A stretch of DNA of 64,000 nt from Loktanella sp. M215 (GTDB taxonomy: Bacteria; Pseudomonadota; Alphaproteobacteria; Rhodobacterales; Rhodobacteraceae), in contig NZ_WMEA01000001.1 of the NCBI RefSeq assembly GCF_021735925.1, positions 3,941,089-4,005,088 of the forward strand, given 5' to 3'. The position numbers and the translations under genes are program-made. The notes under the pieces are model-generated. The model was not told where the DNA came from, ran no database searches, and was given only the letters and a program-made list of their open reading frames with translations. Positions 18,162-26,376 of the stretch are shown here, piece by piece (the stretch's first letter is position 1; each line of letters begins with the position of its first letter).

Positions 18162-18248
18162 GGGCATGGCCGTCCTTTCGTCCAGCCGCGCGATGGCAGT
18201 GGCAGGGCGCATGCCGTCGATGCACTTCAAAATGACAAGGAACAGCTG

Positions 18249-18917
18249 ATGGCCCGGATCGTCTTCGACCTTGATGGCACGCTGATCGACAGCGCGCCCG
18301 ATATCCACGGTGTCGCCAATACCGTGCTGGCGGACGAGGGGCTAGCGCCCCTGACCATGACGCAGACGCAGGATTTCATCGGCGACGGGACCGCCGTCTT
18401 CGTGCAGCGGATGCGCGCGGCGCGGGACATGCCTGACAGCGATCAGGACCGCCTGCTGGCGGCCTTCATGGCGCGCTATGACGGTGCGGTGGCGCTGACG
18501 CAGGTCTATCCGGGCGTCGTGGCGGCGCTGACAGCCCTGCGCGACGCGGGCCATAGCCTTGGCATCTGCACCAACAAGCCGCTGGCCCCCACCCGCCGGG
18601 TGCTGGATCACTTCGATCTGACGCCATTCTTTGCAACCGTCTGGGGCGGCGACAGCCTGCCCGTCCACAAGCCCGACCCCTCGCCCCTGCACGCCGCCTT
18701 CACGGCGCTGCCGGACGGCCCGCGCCTTTACGTGGGCGACAGCGACGTGGATGCGGAAACGGCGGTGCGCGCGCAGGTGCCGTTCCTGTTGTTCACCGAA
18801 GGCTATCGCAAGAGCACCATCGACGCCCTGCCGCACCGGACAGCGTTCTCCAGCTTCGACGCCCTGCCCGGGATCGTCGCGGACTGTCTGTCGGGAACCG
18901 ATACGACCGGGGCATGA
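18249..18917 (+). CDS. gph: HAD-family phosphatase, phosphoglycolate phosphatase-like
   Basis: HAD hydrolase of 222 residues. Motif I is FDLDGTLIDS at 5-14 with the nucleophile Asp, motif II is ICTNKP, the Lys of motif III is in HKPDP, and motif IV is VGDSDVDAE. The helical cap matches the phosphoglycolate phosphatase group. It ends the gluconate/TRAP operon. The exact substrate is uncertain; 2-phosphoglycolate or another sugar phosphate is likely. Confidence 0.85.
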   Translation: MARIVFDLDGTLIDSAPDIHGVANTVLADEGLAPLTMTQTQDFIGDGTAVFVQRMRAARDMPDSDQDRLLAAFMARYDGAVALTQVYPGVVAALTALRDAGHSLGICTNKPLAPTRRVLDHFDLTPFFATVWGGDSLPVHKPDPSPLHAAFTALPDGPRLYVGDSDVDAETAVRAQVPFLLFTEGYRKSTIDALPHRTAFSSFDALPGIVADCLSGTDTTGA

Positions 18918-18942
18918 TCCCGGCCCGGCAGGTCACGAAGGC

Positions 18943-19239
18943 TCAGGTCCGACCGGACGGCGCATCATCGCGGCGCACCGAATTGCCGCCACGGATGATC
19001 CGGTTGATCAGGCTCGCGACTTCGACGTGAAAGGCCGAGTCCTCGGTGGCGTCGGGATGGTTGCTGTGGGCCGCGGCCGCGTCGCGCAGGACACCTACGA
19101 TTTCGTGTTCTGGCAGGATGTTGCGGTCGTTCAGCGCCAGCATCAGCGATTCACAAATCGACAGCGCGGCGGCAGCGGTCACCCTTGCGCTGAACAGCGG
19201 GGCTGATTCGACATCTTGCGATTGTGTTGCGTTTGACAT
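18943..19239 (-). CDS. Small uncharacterised protein
   Basis: Predicted 98-residue soluble protein of unknown family. It is largely helical, with SARVTAAAALSICESLMLALNDRN... in its centre and an acidic N-terminus. No membrane segment or signal peptide is seen. The start at 19239 (MSNATQSQD) follows GGAAGG; a longer reading starting at 19323 would cover the Fnr-type site and is less likely. It is divergent from the Crp/Fnr gene and shares its promoter region, so it may be co-regulated with the island. Confidence 0.6.
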   Translation of the reverse strand: MSNATQSQDVESAPLFSARVTAAAALSICESLMLALNDRNILPEHEIVGVLRDAAAAHSNHPDATEDSAFHVEVASLINRIIRGGNSVRRDDAPSGRT

Positions 19240-19312
19240 GGGCAGGGCCTTCCGGTTTCCGGCCCGTCCGGTCAGGCCGCTCACAACACTGACAGAATGA
19301 TACGAATATGGA

Positions 19313-19326
19313 CTGATCGACATCAG
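19313..19326. promoter_or_regulatory. Fnr-type dyad, site 1
   Basis: CTGAT-CGAC-ATCAG, a perfect dyad with the Crp/Fnr TGA-N6-TCA core. It lies 74 bases from the small minus-strand gene and 71 bases from the Crp/Fnr regulator start, in the middle of the divergent promoter region. Three similar sites precede the BON ORF, phaC and atpD. Confidence 0.6.
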
Positions 19327-19396
19327 GATCGTCCTTCAGACTTGCCGCTAAATACGATGTAACCTGTCCGGGCACGCCGCGACCGGAACCGAAAGA

Positions 19397-20134
19397 ATGC
19401 CGATGTACAGCCATCACAGTCCGCTGACCCGCAAATTGGGCAATTTCGTCGCGTTGAACGAGGCCGAGCTGGACATCCTCGACGGCTTGCACCAGCGCAG
19501 GCGGTCATTTGTGGCCGGGCGCGATCTGGTGCATCAGGGGCAGCTCCGCTCTGCCGCGTATATTCTGGCCGAGGGCTGGGTCTGTTCGTACAAGCTGCTG
19601 CGCGACGGCACACGGCAGATCGTGGATTTCCAGATTCCGGGCGATTTTCTGGGGCTGCGGTCCGTCCTGTTCCGCACCGCTGACCATAACATCGAACCGA
19701 TCACCCCGGTCGAAGCCTCCGAGGTGCTGAGCAGCGAGTTGCTGCATGCCTTTGCCGAAACGCCGCGCCTTGCGACCGCCGTGCTCTGGGCCGCGTCGCG
19801 GGACGAGGCGATGGTCGTCGAACACCTTGTGGGCATCGGGCGGCGCAATGCGCTGGAACGCACGGCGCATCTGCTGCTGGAGCTGAACGCCCGGCTTGTC
19901 CTTGTCGGCCATGCCACGCGCGAAGGTTTCGCCTGCCCGCTGACGCAATACCATCTGGCCGACGCACTGGGGCTGAGTGCCGTCCACATCAACCGCGTCC
20001 TGCGCGAGTTGCGCGAAAGCCGGTTGCTGACCTTCCACAGGGGACAGGTCGAGATCCTTGATTTCGACGGTCTGGTCGATCTGGCGGAGTTCGATTTCGA
20101 CTATCTTGATCAGGACGGGCCACTGCTGCGCTAG
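19397..20134 (+). CDS. Crp/Fnr-family transcriptional regulator
   Basis: Transcription factor of 245 residues. An N-terminal cyclic-nucleotide-binding-like domain (about 25-145, with the IVDFQIPGDFLGL segment) is followed by a long dimerisation helix and a C-terminal winged helix (LTQYHLADALGLSAVHINRVL). The N-terminal Cys cluster of FNR is absent (only two isolated Cys), so it should not carry an Fe-S cluster. It probably acts downstream of another sensor, as FixK-like proteins do. A second ATG at 19403 is an equally good start. Confidence 0.88.
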   Translation: MPMYSHHSPLTRKLGNFVALNEAELDILDGLHQRRRSFVAGRDLVHQGQLRSAAYILAEGWVCSYKLLRDGTRQIVDFQIPGDFLGLRSVLFRTADHNIEPITPVEASEVLSSELLHAFAETPRLATAVLWAASRDEAMVVEHLVGIGRRNALERTAHLLLELNARLVLVGHATREGFACPLTQYHLADALGLSAVHINRVLRELRESRLLTFHRGQVEILDFDGLVDLAEFDFDYLDQDGPLLR

Positions 20135-20163
20135 TCGCAGCCGCGGGATGATCGGGTGACCGG

Positions 20164-20844
20164 TCACGCCGTCTGACGCTGCGCGGGCACCGTCAGCCGG
20201 ACGGTCAGACCCGCCGGGTCCGAAAGATAGGCCGCGGTGCCGCCAACCTGCGCCAGCAGACGTTCGACGATCCGCAGGCCCAGACCCTGCCCGGCCTTCG
20301 GGGCTGAATTGGGGGCCAGTCCCGGCCCGTAATCGCGGACCGATACCTCGATCATCGCATCCGCCAAGGGGCGGCAAGACACCAGCAGGGCCACCTTGCC
20401 CGCGCTGTCGCGGGCGTGCTTGATCGCGTTCGTCATCACCTCTGTCACGATCTGCGTGACCGGCAGCAGGTGGTCCGACGACAGCGCACAGCCCGGCCGG
20501 AACGCGCGCCGGATCGTCAGGTCGTCGCCGCCCACCGACTGCAGCGCCGTGCAGACAGACCCCAGGTAGGCCGGCAGATCCACCGGACCGCGCGATCCGT
20601 GCCCCGCCAGCATGCGGTGCAGATCCGCCACCGCGTTGATCTGGACATCGACCGCATTGATCAAAAGCAGCGCATCCCGCGCGGTCAGACCCTTGCCCTG
20701 CTTGACCATCGCCCGGGATTTCAGGCGGGCATAGCCGGACAGCATGGCCAGATGGTTGGCGATCCTGTGGTCGGCCTCGGTCAGGCGGTCGCAGGTGTTG
20801 CAAGCCGCAAAGTGTTGATCGTCCAGCGTCATCGCAGCGTTCAT
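20164..20844 (-). CDS. Sensorless histidine kinase-like protein
   Basis: A 226-residue protein with a HisKA_2-like dimerisation/phosphoacceptor segment (ADHRIANHLAMLSGYARL, His near residue 23-29) and a C-terminal HATPase domain. The N box is EVMTNAIKHA, the G1 box is VRDYGPGLA and the G2 box is GQGLGLRIV. No sensory or membrane domain is present. A CNTC motif near the N-terminus could bind metal or sense redox (speculative). It may be a cytosolic kinase that takes signals from a partner. No response regulator is adjacent. Confidence 0.8.
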   Translation of the reverse strand: MNAAMTLDDQHFAACNTCDRLTEADHRIANHLAMLSGYARLKSRAMVKQGKGLTARDALLLINAVDVQINAVADLHRMLAGHGSRGPVDLPAYLGSVCTALQSVGGDDLTIRRAFRPGCALSSDHLLPVTQIVTEVMTNAIKHARDSAGKVALLVSCRPLADAMIEVSVRDYGPGLAPNSAPKAGQGLGLRIVERLLAQVGGTAAYLSDPAGLTVRLTVPAQRQTA

Positions 20845-20869
20845 GCCTAGTCCCCCGGTGTGGTGGGCC

Positions 20870-20887
20870 GCCCCGAGGATACGGGGC
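20870..20887 (-). other. Stem-loop between the BON ORF and the histidine kinase
   Basis: Arms GCCCCG (20870-20875) and CGGGGC (20882-20887) with a six-base loop lie 11 bases after the BON ORF stop on the minus strand. There is no T-run. It may separate expression of the small ORF from the kinase. Confidence 0.35.
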
Positions 20888-20897
20888 AGCCATGGTG

Positions 20898-21023
20898 TCA
20901 GCTGACCTGGATATCGGTGACGACGCCGTCGGCGGTGGTGACACCGACAGGATCGGCGTTGACACTGGGTTCCCAGTCCAGCTCGGCCAGACCACCAGAC
21001 TTCAGAGCGTGATCGGTGGTCAT
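20898..21023 (-). CDS. Truncated BON-domain ORF (41 residues)
   Basis: A short ORF beginning MTTDHALKSGG with a strong AAAGGAG site before it. The segment AELDWEPSVNA followed by DGVVT matches the first strand-helix part of a BON domain (OsmY-like, periplasmic or membrane-associated stress proteins). The frame ends in IQVS before the rest of the domain, and the DNA after the stop does not continue the fold. It is either a truncated remnant or a retained microprotein. An Fnr-type site lies 140 bases upstream. Confidence 0.55.
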   Translation of the reverse strand: MTTDHALKSGGLAELDWEPSVNADPVGVTTADGVVTDIQVS

Positions 21024-21162
21024 GAAAATCTCCTTTTGCACGATAATCGCGAGGCGGTGCCGGGCCAGTCATCGCTGTCGGCGGTCTGCGTGATCAGGCC
21101 GGACTGCAGCGGGCCGCCGGTTGTCGATGGAAGACTTTTAGACCACATTGTCCCGGTCAATA

Positions 21163-21176
21163 TTGATACGGATCAG
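21163..21176. promoter_or_regulatory. Fnr-type dyad, site 2
   Basis: TTGAT-ACGG-ATCAG, differing from the classical TTGAT-N4-ATCAA in one base. It lies 140 bases upstream of the small BON ORF and just beyond the ackA stop. Confidence 0.5.
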
Positions 21177-21198
21177 CTTTTGGCACGGATCAGCGGGA

Positions 21199-22365
21199 TC
21201 AGGCCCAGCGGCGGGTGGCCTCGGCGATGACGGATTCCTCGTCCGTCGGGATGACCAGCACGTCGATGGCAGAGGTATCGGCCGAGATGCGGATCGCATC
21301 GGCGGCGTTCGCGTCGGGGTCGAGGATGACGCCGAGCCACGCCAGCCGGTCGCAGATCGCCGCGCGCACGACAGAAGAGCGTTCGCCGATCCCGGCGGTA
21401 AAGACGATGGCATCAAGCCCGCCGTTCGCCGTGGCCAGCGCCGCCAGTTCGGTCGCGGCTCGGAAACAGAACAGAGCAATCGCCTCCTTGGCTGCGGGGA
21501 CAGCGCTCGCCAGAAGCACGGCCATGTCAGGGCTGAGGCCCGACACCCCCAGCAGGCCCGACCGGGTGTAAAGCAAGGTCGAGAGCTGCTGCACGGTCAT
21601 GGCGCGCTGGTCCATCAGGTAAAGCAACACGCCGGGGTCGATGGTGCCGCAACGCTGCCCCATCATCAGCCCGTCCAGCGCGGTGAACCCCATGCTGGTC
21701 GCCACGCTGGCCCCCTTGTGCAGGGCGCAGATGCTGGCCCCTGCCCCCAGATGCGCCACGATCACGCGTCCCGCGGCGCGGTCGCTATGCTCGGGCAGGA
21801 CGCCCGCGATGTAATCATAGGACAGCCCGTGAAAGCCGTAGCGGATGATACCGCTGTCGGTCAGGTCGCGCGGCAAGGCGAAAAGCTGCGCCAGCCGGTC
21901 CTGCGTGCGGTGAAAGCTGGTATCGCAGCAGGCCACCTGCGTCACCTCCGGCAGCAGGGTCGCGACCCGGCGGATGGCGGCCAGGTTGTGCGGCTGGTGC
22001 AACGGGGCCAGTGGCACGAGGTCGGTCAGGGTGCGCAGCAGGGCTGCGGTGATGCGCGCCGGCCCCTTCAGCGTGCGACCGCCGTGGACGACGCGGTGCC
22101 CGACGGCGACGATGGTCACATCGGGCAGTTGCCGCCCCAGCCAGCGCAGCAGATCGGGGATCAGCGCGTCATGCTGCGCGTCCGGGGCGACGGCCATCGG
22201 TTGCGTGACGGGCGCGCCGCCGTGGTCGCGCGCCGCAAACTGCGCCGCCGTGCCGATGCCCGCGATCTTGCCGCGCATCAGGGCGGGAAAGTCGTCGGCG
22301 ATGGGGAACAGCGCGAACTTCAGGCTGCTGGACCCGGCGTTAAGGGTCAGGATCGCGTCGGTCAT
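21199..22365 (-). CDS. ackA: Acetate/butyrate kinase (acetokinase family)
   Basis: Transfers phosphate between acyl phosphate and ADP, making ATP, in 388 residues. Motifs are LTLNAGSSSLKFALF at the start, VGHRVVHGG, YGFHGLSYDYIA, AHLGAGASICA and FTAGIGERS, all acetokinase signatures. The start at 22365 overlaps the preceding phosphotransacylase fusion by ATGA. It is the last gene of the phaC-fabI-ptb-ack operon. Whether acetyl phosphate or butyryl phosphate is the true substrate is not decided by the sequence. Confidence 0.93.
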   Translation of the reverse strand: MTDAILTLNAGSSSLKFALFPIADDFPALMRGKIAGIGTAAQFAARDHGGAPVTQPMAVAPDAQHDALIPDLLRWLGRQLPDVTIVAVGHRVVHGGRTLKGPARITAALLRTLTDLVPLAPLHQPHNLAAIRRVATLLPEVTQVACCDTSFHRTQDRLAQLFALPRDLTDSGIIRYGFHGLSYDYIAGVLPEHSDRAAGRVIVAHLGAGASICALHKGASVATSMGFTALDGLMMGQRCGTIDPGVLLYLMDQRAMTVQQLSTLLYTRSGLLGVSGLSPDMAVLLASAVPAAKEAIALFCFRAATELAALATANGGLDAIVFTAGIGERSSVVRAAICDRLAWLGVILDPDANAADAIRISADTSAIDVLVIPTDEESVIAEATRRWA

Positions 22366-23759
22366 CCGATCACCAGCCGGGCCAGCGCGCAGGACGCCAG
22401 CCGCGCCCATGCGCTGTCGGCGCGACTGGTCAGGATGATCGGCACAGCCGCCCCCATCACCAGCCCCGCCGCATCCGCCGCCGCCAGATAGATCAACTGC
22501 TTGGCCATCATGTTCGCGGATTCAAGGTCCGGTGCGACAAGGATATCCGCCTGCCCCGCGACCGGCGACACGATCCCCTTGGCCGCCGCCGCGGCAGGCG
22601 AGATTGCGTTGTCAAAGGCCAGCGGCCCGTCCAGCACGCCGCCGGTGATCTGCCCCCGGTCGGCCATCTTGCACAGCGCCGCCGCATCAAGGGTCGAGAT
22701 CATGCGCGGGTTCACGGTTTCCACCGCCGCAAGGATCGCGACCTTGGGCAGCACCGTGCCCAGCGCCAGTGCAAGGTCGATCGCGTTCTGCACGATGTCC
22801 CGTTTGGCCCCCAGATCCGGTGCCACGTTGATTGCCGCATCCGTGATCAACAGCGGTCTGGGATAGGTCGGCACGTCAAGGACATAGACATGGCTCATCC
22901 GCCGGTCGGTCCGCAGGCCGAGCGTGGCGTCGACGACGGCCTCCATCAGCTCTTCCGTATGCAGCGCGCCTTTCATCAGGGCCGCGACCTTTCCCGCGCG
23001 GGCAAGGGACACGGCCATCGCGGCGGCGGCGTGGCTGTGGGGGGTGTCGATGACCTCGACCCCCTTCAGGCTGCGCCCTGCGGATTTGGCCGTGGCCACG
23101 ATCCGCGCCGCGGGCCCGACCAGCACCGGCACGATGATACCGCGCGCACCCGCGTCGAGGGCACCGATCAGGGAGAGTTCATCGCAGGGATGCACCACGG
23201 CGGTCCGCACCGGGGTCAGGTCCGTCGTCATGGCGATCAGCCGCGCGTATTGCGCGGCGGGTGCGTGCAGCGCGACCTCTGGCAGCACGATCCGGGGGCG
23301 GTGGACCTGGTCCGACGGCGCGATGACGCGGGCCACGCCGTCGATGACCGTCACGCCGTCCTGATTGACGCAGGAACAGGCAAGCGTGACACGGCCCTTC
23401 TTCAGCTTTTCGGTCACGGTGACCCGCGTCGTGATCGTGTCGCCCAAGGCGACGGGGGCCTTGAACGACAGGCTCTGGTCCAGAAAGATCGTGCCGGGAC
23501 CGGGCAGTTGTGTCCCCAGCACAGCGCTGATCAGCGCCGCCCCCCACATGCCGTGGGCGATGATGCCGTGGAACATGTCGGTCGCCGCATAATCCGCATC
23601 GACATGTGCCGGGTTCACGTCGCCGGACATCACCGCAAACAAGGAGATGTCGCGGGGCGTCAGGGTCCGCACCGACTCTGCCGTGTCGCCCACGGCAAGT
23701 TCGGCGTAGGTGCGGTTCTCGATGAAGGCGGGGGTGATCAGGGGGTCAGGCGCGGACAT
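22362..23759 (-). CDS. MaoC-type enoyl-CoA hydratase fused to phosphate acetyl/butyryltransferase
   Basis: Two-domain enzyme of 465 residues. The N-terminal MaoC hot-dog domain (about 15-150) carries the (R)-hydratase pair Asp47 and His52 in GDVNPAHVD. The rest (about 165-465) is a phosphate acyltransferase of the Pta/Ptb type. It could hydrate crotonyl-CoA to (R)-3-hydroxybutyryl-CoA and also convert acyl-CoA to acyl phosphate. The start at 23759 (MSAPDPL) follows GGAGG; an ATG 18 bases upstream lacks this spacing. It overlaps fabI by 14 bases and ackA by ATGA. Confidence 0.92.
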   Translation of the reverse strand: MSAPDPLITPAFIENRTYAELAVGDTAESVRTLTPRDISLFAVMSGDVNPAHVDADYAATDMFHGIIAHGMWGAALISAVLGTQLPGPGTIFLDQSLSFKAPVALGDTITTRVTVTEKLKKGRVTLACSCVNQDGVTVIDGVARVIAPSDQVHRPRIVLPEVALHAPAAQYARLIAMTTDLTPVRTAVVHPCDELSLIGALDAGARGIIVPVLVGPAARIVATAKSAGRSLKGVEVIDTPHSHAAAAMAVSLARAGKVAALMKGALHTEELMEAVVDATLGLRTDRRMSHVYVLDVPTYPRPLLITDAAINVAPDLGAKRDIVQNAIDLALALGTVLPKVAILAAVETVNPRMISTLDAAALCKMADRGQITGGVLDGPLAFDNAISPAAAAAKGIVSPVAGQADILVAPDLESANMMAKQLIYLAAADAAGLVMGAAVPIILTSRADSAWARLASCALARLVIG

Positions 23760-24510
23760 GCAGACCTCCGTCGACATGAACGACCTCTCCCGTCACGCAG
23801 CGCGCGCCGTCGCTGGCCAGCATCGCGGCGACCTCTCCGACATCGCGGATCGTCACCAGCGCCTGTTCCGGCGCGCGGTCGCGGGCGGCGTCGATCAGCG
23901 CATCGAAATGCGCGATGCCGGACCCGGCGCGGGTGCGCAGCGGCCCCGGCGACAGGGCGTTGACGCGGATCTGCTGCGGCCCGAGTTCAACGGCCAGATC
24001 GCGCACGACCGCCTCCAGCGCGGCCTTGACCGGGCCCATGATGTTGTAGTCGTCCACCACCTTCTCTCCGCCGTAATAGGTCATCGTCAGGATCGTGCCG
24101 CCGGCGTGCATCAGCGGCTCCGCCAGCCGGGCGGCACGGATCAGCGAGTGGACGGAGATGTCCATCGCCTGCGCGAAGCCCGCGGCGCTGCAATCGGTGA
24201 CGCGACCGTGCAGGTCCGGCGCACCGCAAAAGGCGATGGAATGCACGAGGATATCAAGCCGCCCCCAGCGCGCCTTGACCGCGGCAAAGACGGCTTCCAT
24301 CTGTCCGGGTTTTTCCACGTCCAGCGGCAGCAGCAGCTTGGCACCCACCGCCTCTGCCACGGGCTGGACGTAAGGTTTTGCAGTGGCGTCGATGTAGGTC
24401 ATCACGATGTCGGCGCCTGCGTCCGCCATGGCCTGCGCGCAACCGGCGGCGATGGAATGGGTATTGGCCACGCCGATCACAAGGGCCACCTTGCCGTCCA
24501 GCGCGGTCAT
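23746..24510 (-). CDS. fabI: FabI-type enoyl-(acyl carrier protein/CoA) reductase
   Basis: NADH-dependent enoyl reductase of 254 residues. The cofactor loop GVANTHSIA replaces the usual SDR glycine motif, as in FabI. The active site is Tyr155-x6-Lys162 (YNIMGPVK), with Tyr145 also conserved. Being located between phaC and the hydratase/phosphotransacylase suggests a role on crotonyl-CoA rather than in housekeeping fatty acid synthesis (inference). It overlaps phaC by ATGA. Confidence 0.88.
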   Translation of the reverse strand: MTALDGKVALVIGVANTHSIAAGCAQAMADAGADIVMTYIDATAKPYVQPVAEAVGAKLLLPLDVEKPGQMEAVFAAVKARWGRLDILVHSIAFCGAPDLHGRVTDCSAAGFAQAMDISVHSLIRAARLAEPLMHAGGTILTMTYYGGEKVVDDYNIMGPVKAALEAVVRDLAVELGPQQIRVNALSPGPLRTRAGSGIAHFDALIDAARDRAPEQALVTIRDVGEVAAMLASDGARCVTGEVVHVDGGLHVRA

Positions 24511-26267
24511 CGCTGCATCACATAGGTGCCGGGGGCGTCACCCCTGACCGCATAACGCCCATCGGGCTTGCCCATCGGCGGTGGCGCGACCTCTGGACCG
24601 GACCGCGCCTGCAGCCAGTCCGTCAGCACGGGCCACCACGATCCGTCCTGTGCTGCATTCGCCTCCAGCCACGCGGCCGGATCACGAAAGGCGCCACGTT
24701 CGGGCGTGCAGGCGCTGCGGAAATGGCGGTCATGATGGCCGGGTTCGGACACGATGCCCGCGTTGTGCCCGCCGCTGGTCAGCACGAAGGTCACGTCCGT
24801 ATCGGCGAACAGGTGCAGCTTGTAGACCGACTGCCAGGGGGCGACGTGGTCGTCTTCGGTCCCCACGGCAAAGATCGGCGCCGCGATGTCGGTCAGCGCC
24901 ACCGCCTTGCCGCCGACCCGGTAATGCCCCTCGGCCAGATCGTTGTGCAGGAACAACTGGCGCAGGTATTCCGCGTGCATCCGCGCGGGCATCCTTGTGG
25001 CATCCGCGTTCCAGGCCATCAGATCAAAGGCATCGCCCCGCTGACCCAGCATGTAGTCGCGGATGATCGGCGCCCAGATCCGGTCGCGGGCATGCAGCAG
25101 GGCAAAGGCTCCGGCCATCTGGTCAGAGGTCAGGAACCCCTGAGCATCCATGATGTCCTCGATCAGGGTGACCTCGGCCTCGTTGATGAACAGCTTCAGC
25201 GGACCGGCCTCGGTGAAATCGACCTGTGCCGCCAGCAGCGTGACGCTGGCCAGGCGGTCGTCCTTGTCGCGGCCCATGGCGGCGGCGGCGATGGCCAGCA
25301 GCGTGCCGCCAAGGCAGTAGCCGACCGCATGGACCTTTGGGGCTGACGTGATCGCTTCGACCGCGTCGAGGGCGGCCATGACACCCAGCTTGCGGTAATC
25401 CTCCATGCTCCGGTCGCGGTCGCTGGCGTCGGGGTTCTTCCACGAGACGATGAAGACGGTGAAGCCCTGTGCGACGAGGAATCCGACCAGCGAGTTCTGC
25501 CGCGACAGATCGAGGATGTAGTATTTCATGATCCACGCCGGCACGATCAGGATCGGTTCGGGCCGCACGGTGTCGGTCGTCGGCGCATACTGGATCAACT
25601 CGATCAAGTCGTTGCGGAACACGACCTTGCCCGGCGTCGCCGCCAGATCGCGCCCCACCACGAAGGCAGAGGGTGCGACCTCGCCCTTGTGGGTGATGTC
25701 GTGGGACAGGTTGCGCAGGCCCTGCAGGATGTTGGTGCCGTGGTCCTGCACCGTGGCCGCCAGCACGTCGGGATTGGTCAGGGCAAAGTTCGACGGCGCC
25801 GCCGCATCGGTCAGCAGACCGGCGGTAAAGGCCATCAGGTTTTCGTGCGGGGTCGCCACGCCATGCACCCCGGTCGTCGCATCCTGCCACAGCTGCCAGT
25901 TGCGGTGATAGGTCTGCGCCAGCACGTTGAACGGATAGACCCGCCACGCGTCAGAGGCAAAGCGCCGGTCATCGGGCACAGTCGCCGGTGTCAGCCCGAG
26001 GCTGCCGGTCCAGAACGCCTGCGTGTCCGCAAGCGCCTGCTGCGCCAGTTCCATCTGCTTGCCGGGGGACGTGGCCATGTGGACGGCCCAGTCCATCCAC
26101 GCCTCGCCCAGCACGGACGGGGCCAGCCCCAGCGTCGCCTGTGCCACATGCGCGTGGGTTTTGCGGTCAAGCGCCTGGTAGGTCGTCTCTGGCTTGGGGG
26201 GGACGGCGACTTCGGGCGGCGTGTCAGTGTTGGGCTGCGGCACGATCTGTTTGACATGACTGGGCAT
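24507..26267 (-). CDS. phaC: Class I poly-3-hydroxyalkanoate synthase
   Basis: Polymerises (R)-3-hydroxyacyl-CoA into PHA granules. It has 586 residues. The lipase-like box is GYCLGG with nucleophile Cys318; Asp473 (TEDDHVAPW) and His501 (SGGHNAG) complete the triad. Spacing matches class I synthases such as that of Cupriavidus. An N-terminal domain covers about 60-230. AAGGA precedes the start. It heads a four-gene operon and has an Fnr-type site 76 bases upstream. No phaP, phaR or phaAB is near, so another PHA locus may exist in the genome. Confidence 0.94.
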   Translation of the reverse strand: MPSHVKQIVPQPNTDTPPEVAVPPKPETTYQALDRKTHAHVAQATLGLAPSVLGEAWMDWAVHMATSPGKQMELAQQALADTQAFWTGSLGLTPATVPDDRRFASDAWRVYPFNVLAQTYHRNWQLWQDATTGVHGVATPHENLMAFTAGLLTDAAAPSNFALTNPDVLAATVQDHGTNILQGLRNLSHDITHKGEVAPSAFVVGRDLAATPGKVVFRNDLIELIQYAPTTDTVRPEPILIVPAWIMKYYILDLSRQNSLVGFLVAQGFTVFIVSWKNPDASDRDRSMEDYRKLGVMAALDAVEAITSAPKVHAVGYCLGGTLLAIAAAAMGRDKDDRLASVTLLAAQVDFTEAGPLKLFINEAEVTLIEDIMDAQGFLTSDQMAGAFALLHARDRIWAPIIRDYMLGQRGDAFDLMAWNADATRMPARMHAEYLRQLFLHNDLAEGHYRVGGKAVALTDIAAPIFAVGTEDDHVAPWQSVYKLHLFADTDVTFVLTSGGHNAGIVSEPGHHDRHFRSACTPERGAFRDPAAWLEANAAQDGSWWPVLTDWLQARSGPEVAPPPMGKPDGRYAVRGDAPGTYVMQR

Positions 26268-26342
26268 GAAAGGTCCTTCATCACGGGGACGCGGCGGGCG
26301 GTCCCCTGCCCCCCGTGTTAGGGGCCGGGCGACAGGCGCGCC

Positions 26343-26356
26343 TTGATCCAGGTCAG
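26343..26356. promoter_or_regulatory. Fnr-type dyad, site 3
   Basis: TTGAT-CCAG-GTCAG, keeping the TGA-N6-TCA core. It lies 76 bases upstream of the phaC start, in the 109-base gap between atpG and phaC, a position suited to activation. Confidence 0.5.
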
Positions 26357-26376
26357 CCTATGTCGGCCCATCGGCG

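Noticed and set aside
19397..20134. Calling the Crp/Fnr gene a true oxygen-sensing FNR
   Set aside because: The N-terminal Cys cluster needed for the Fe-S centre is missing.
22890..23963. Long plus-strand frame opposite the MaoC-phosphotransacylase gene
   Set aside because: Antisense to a conserved two-domain enzyme, with His- and Arg-rich low-complexity translation.
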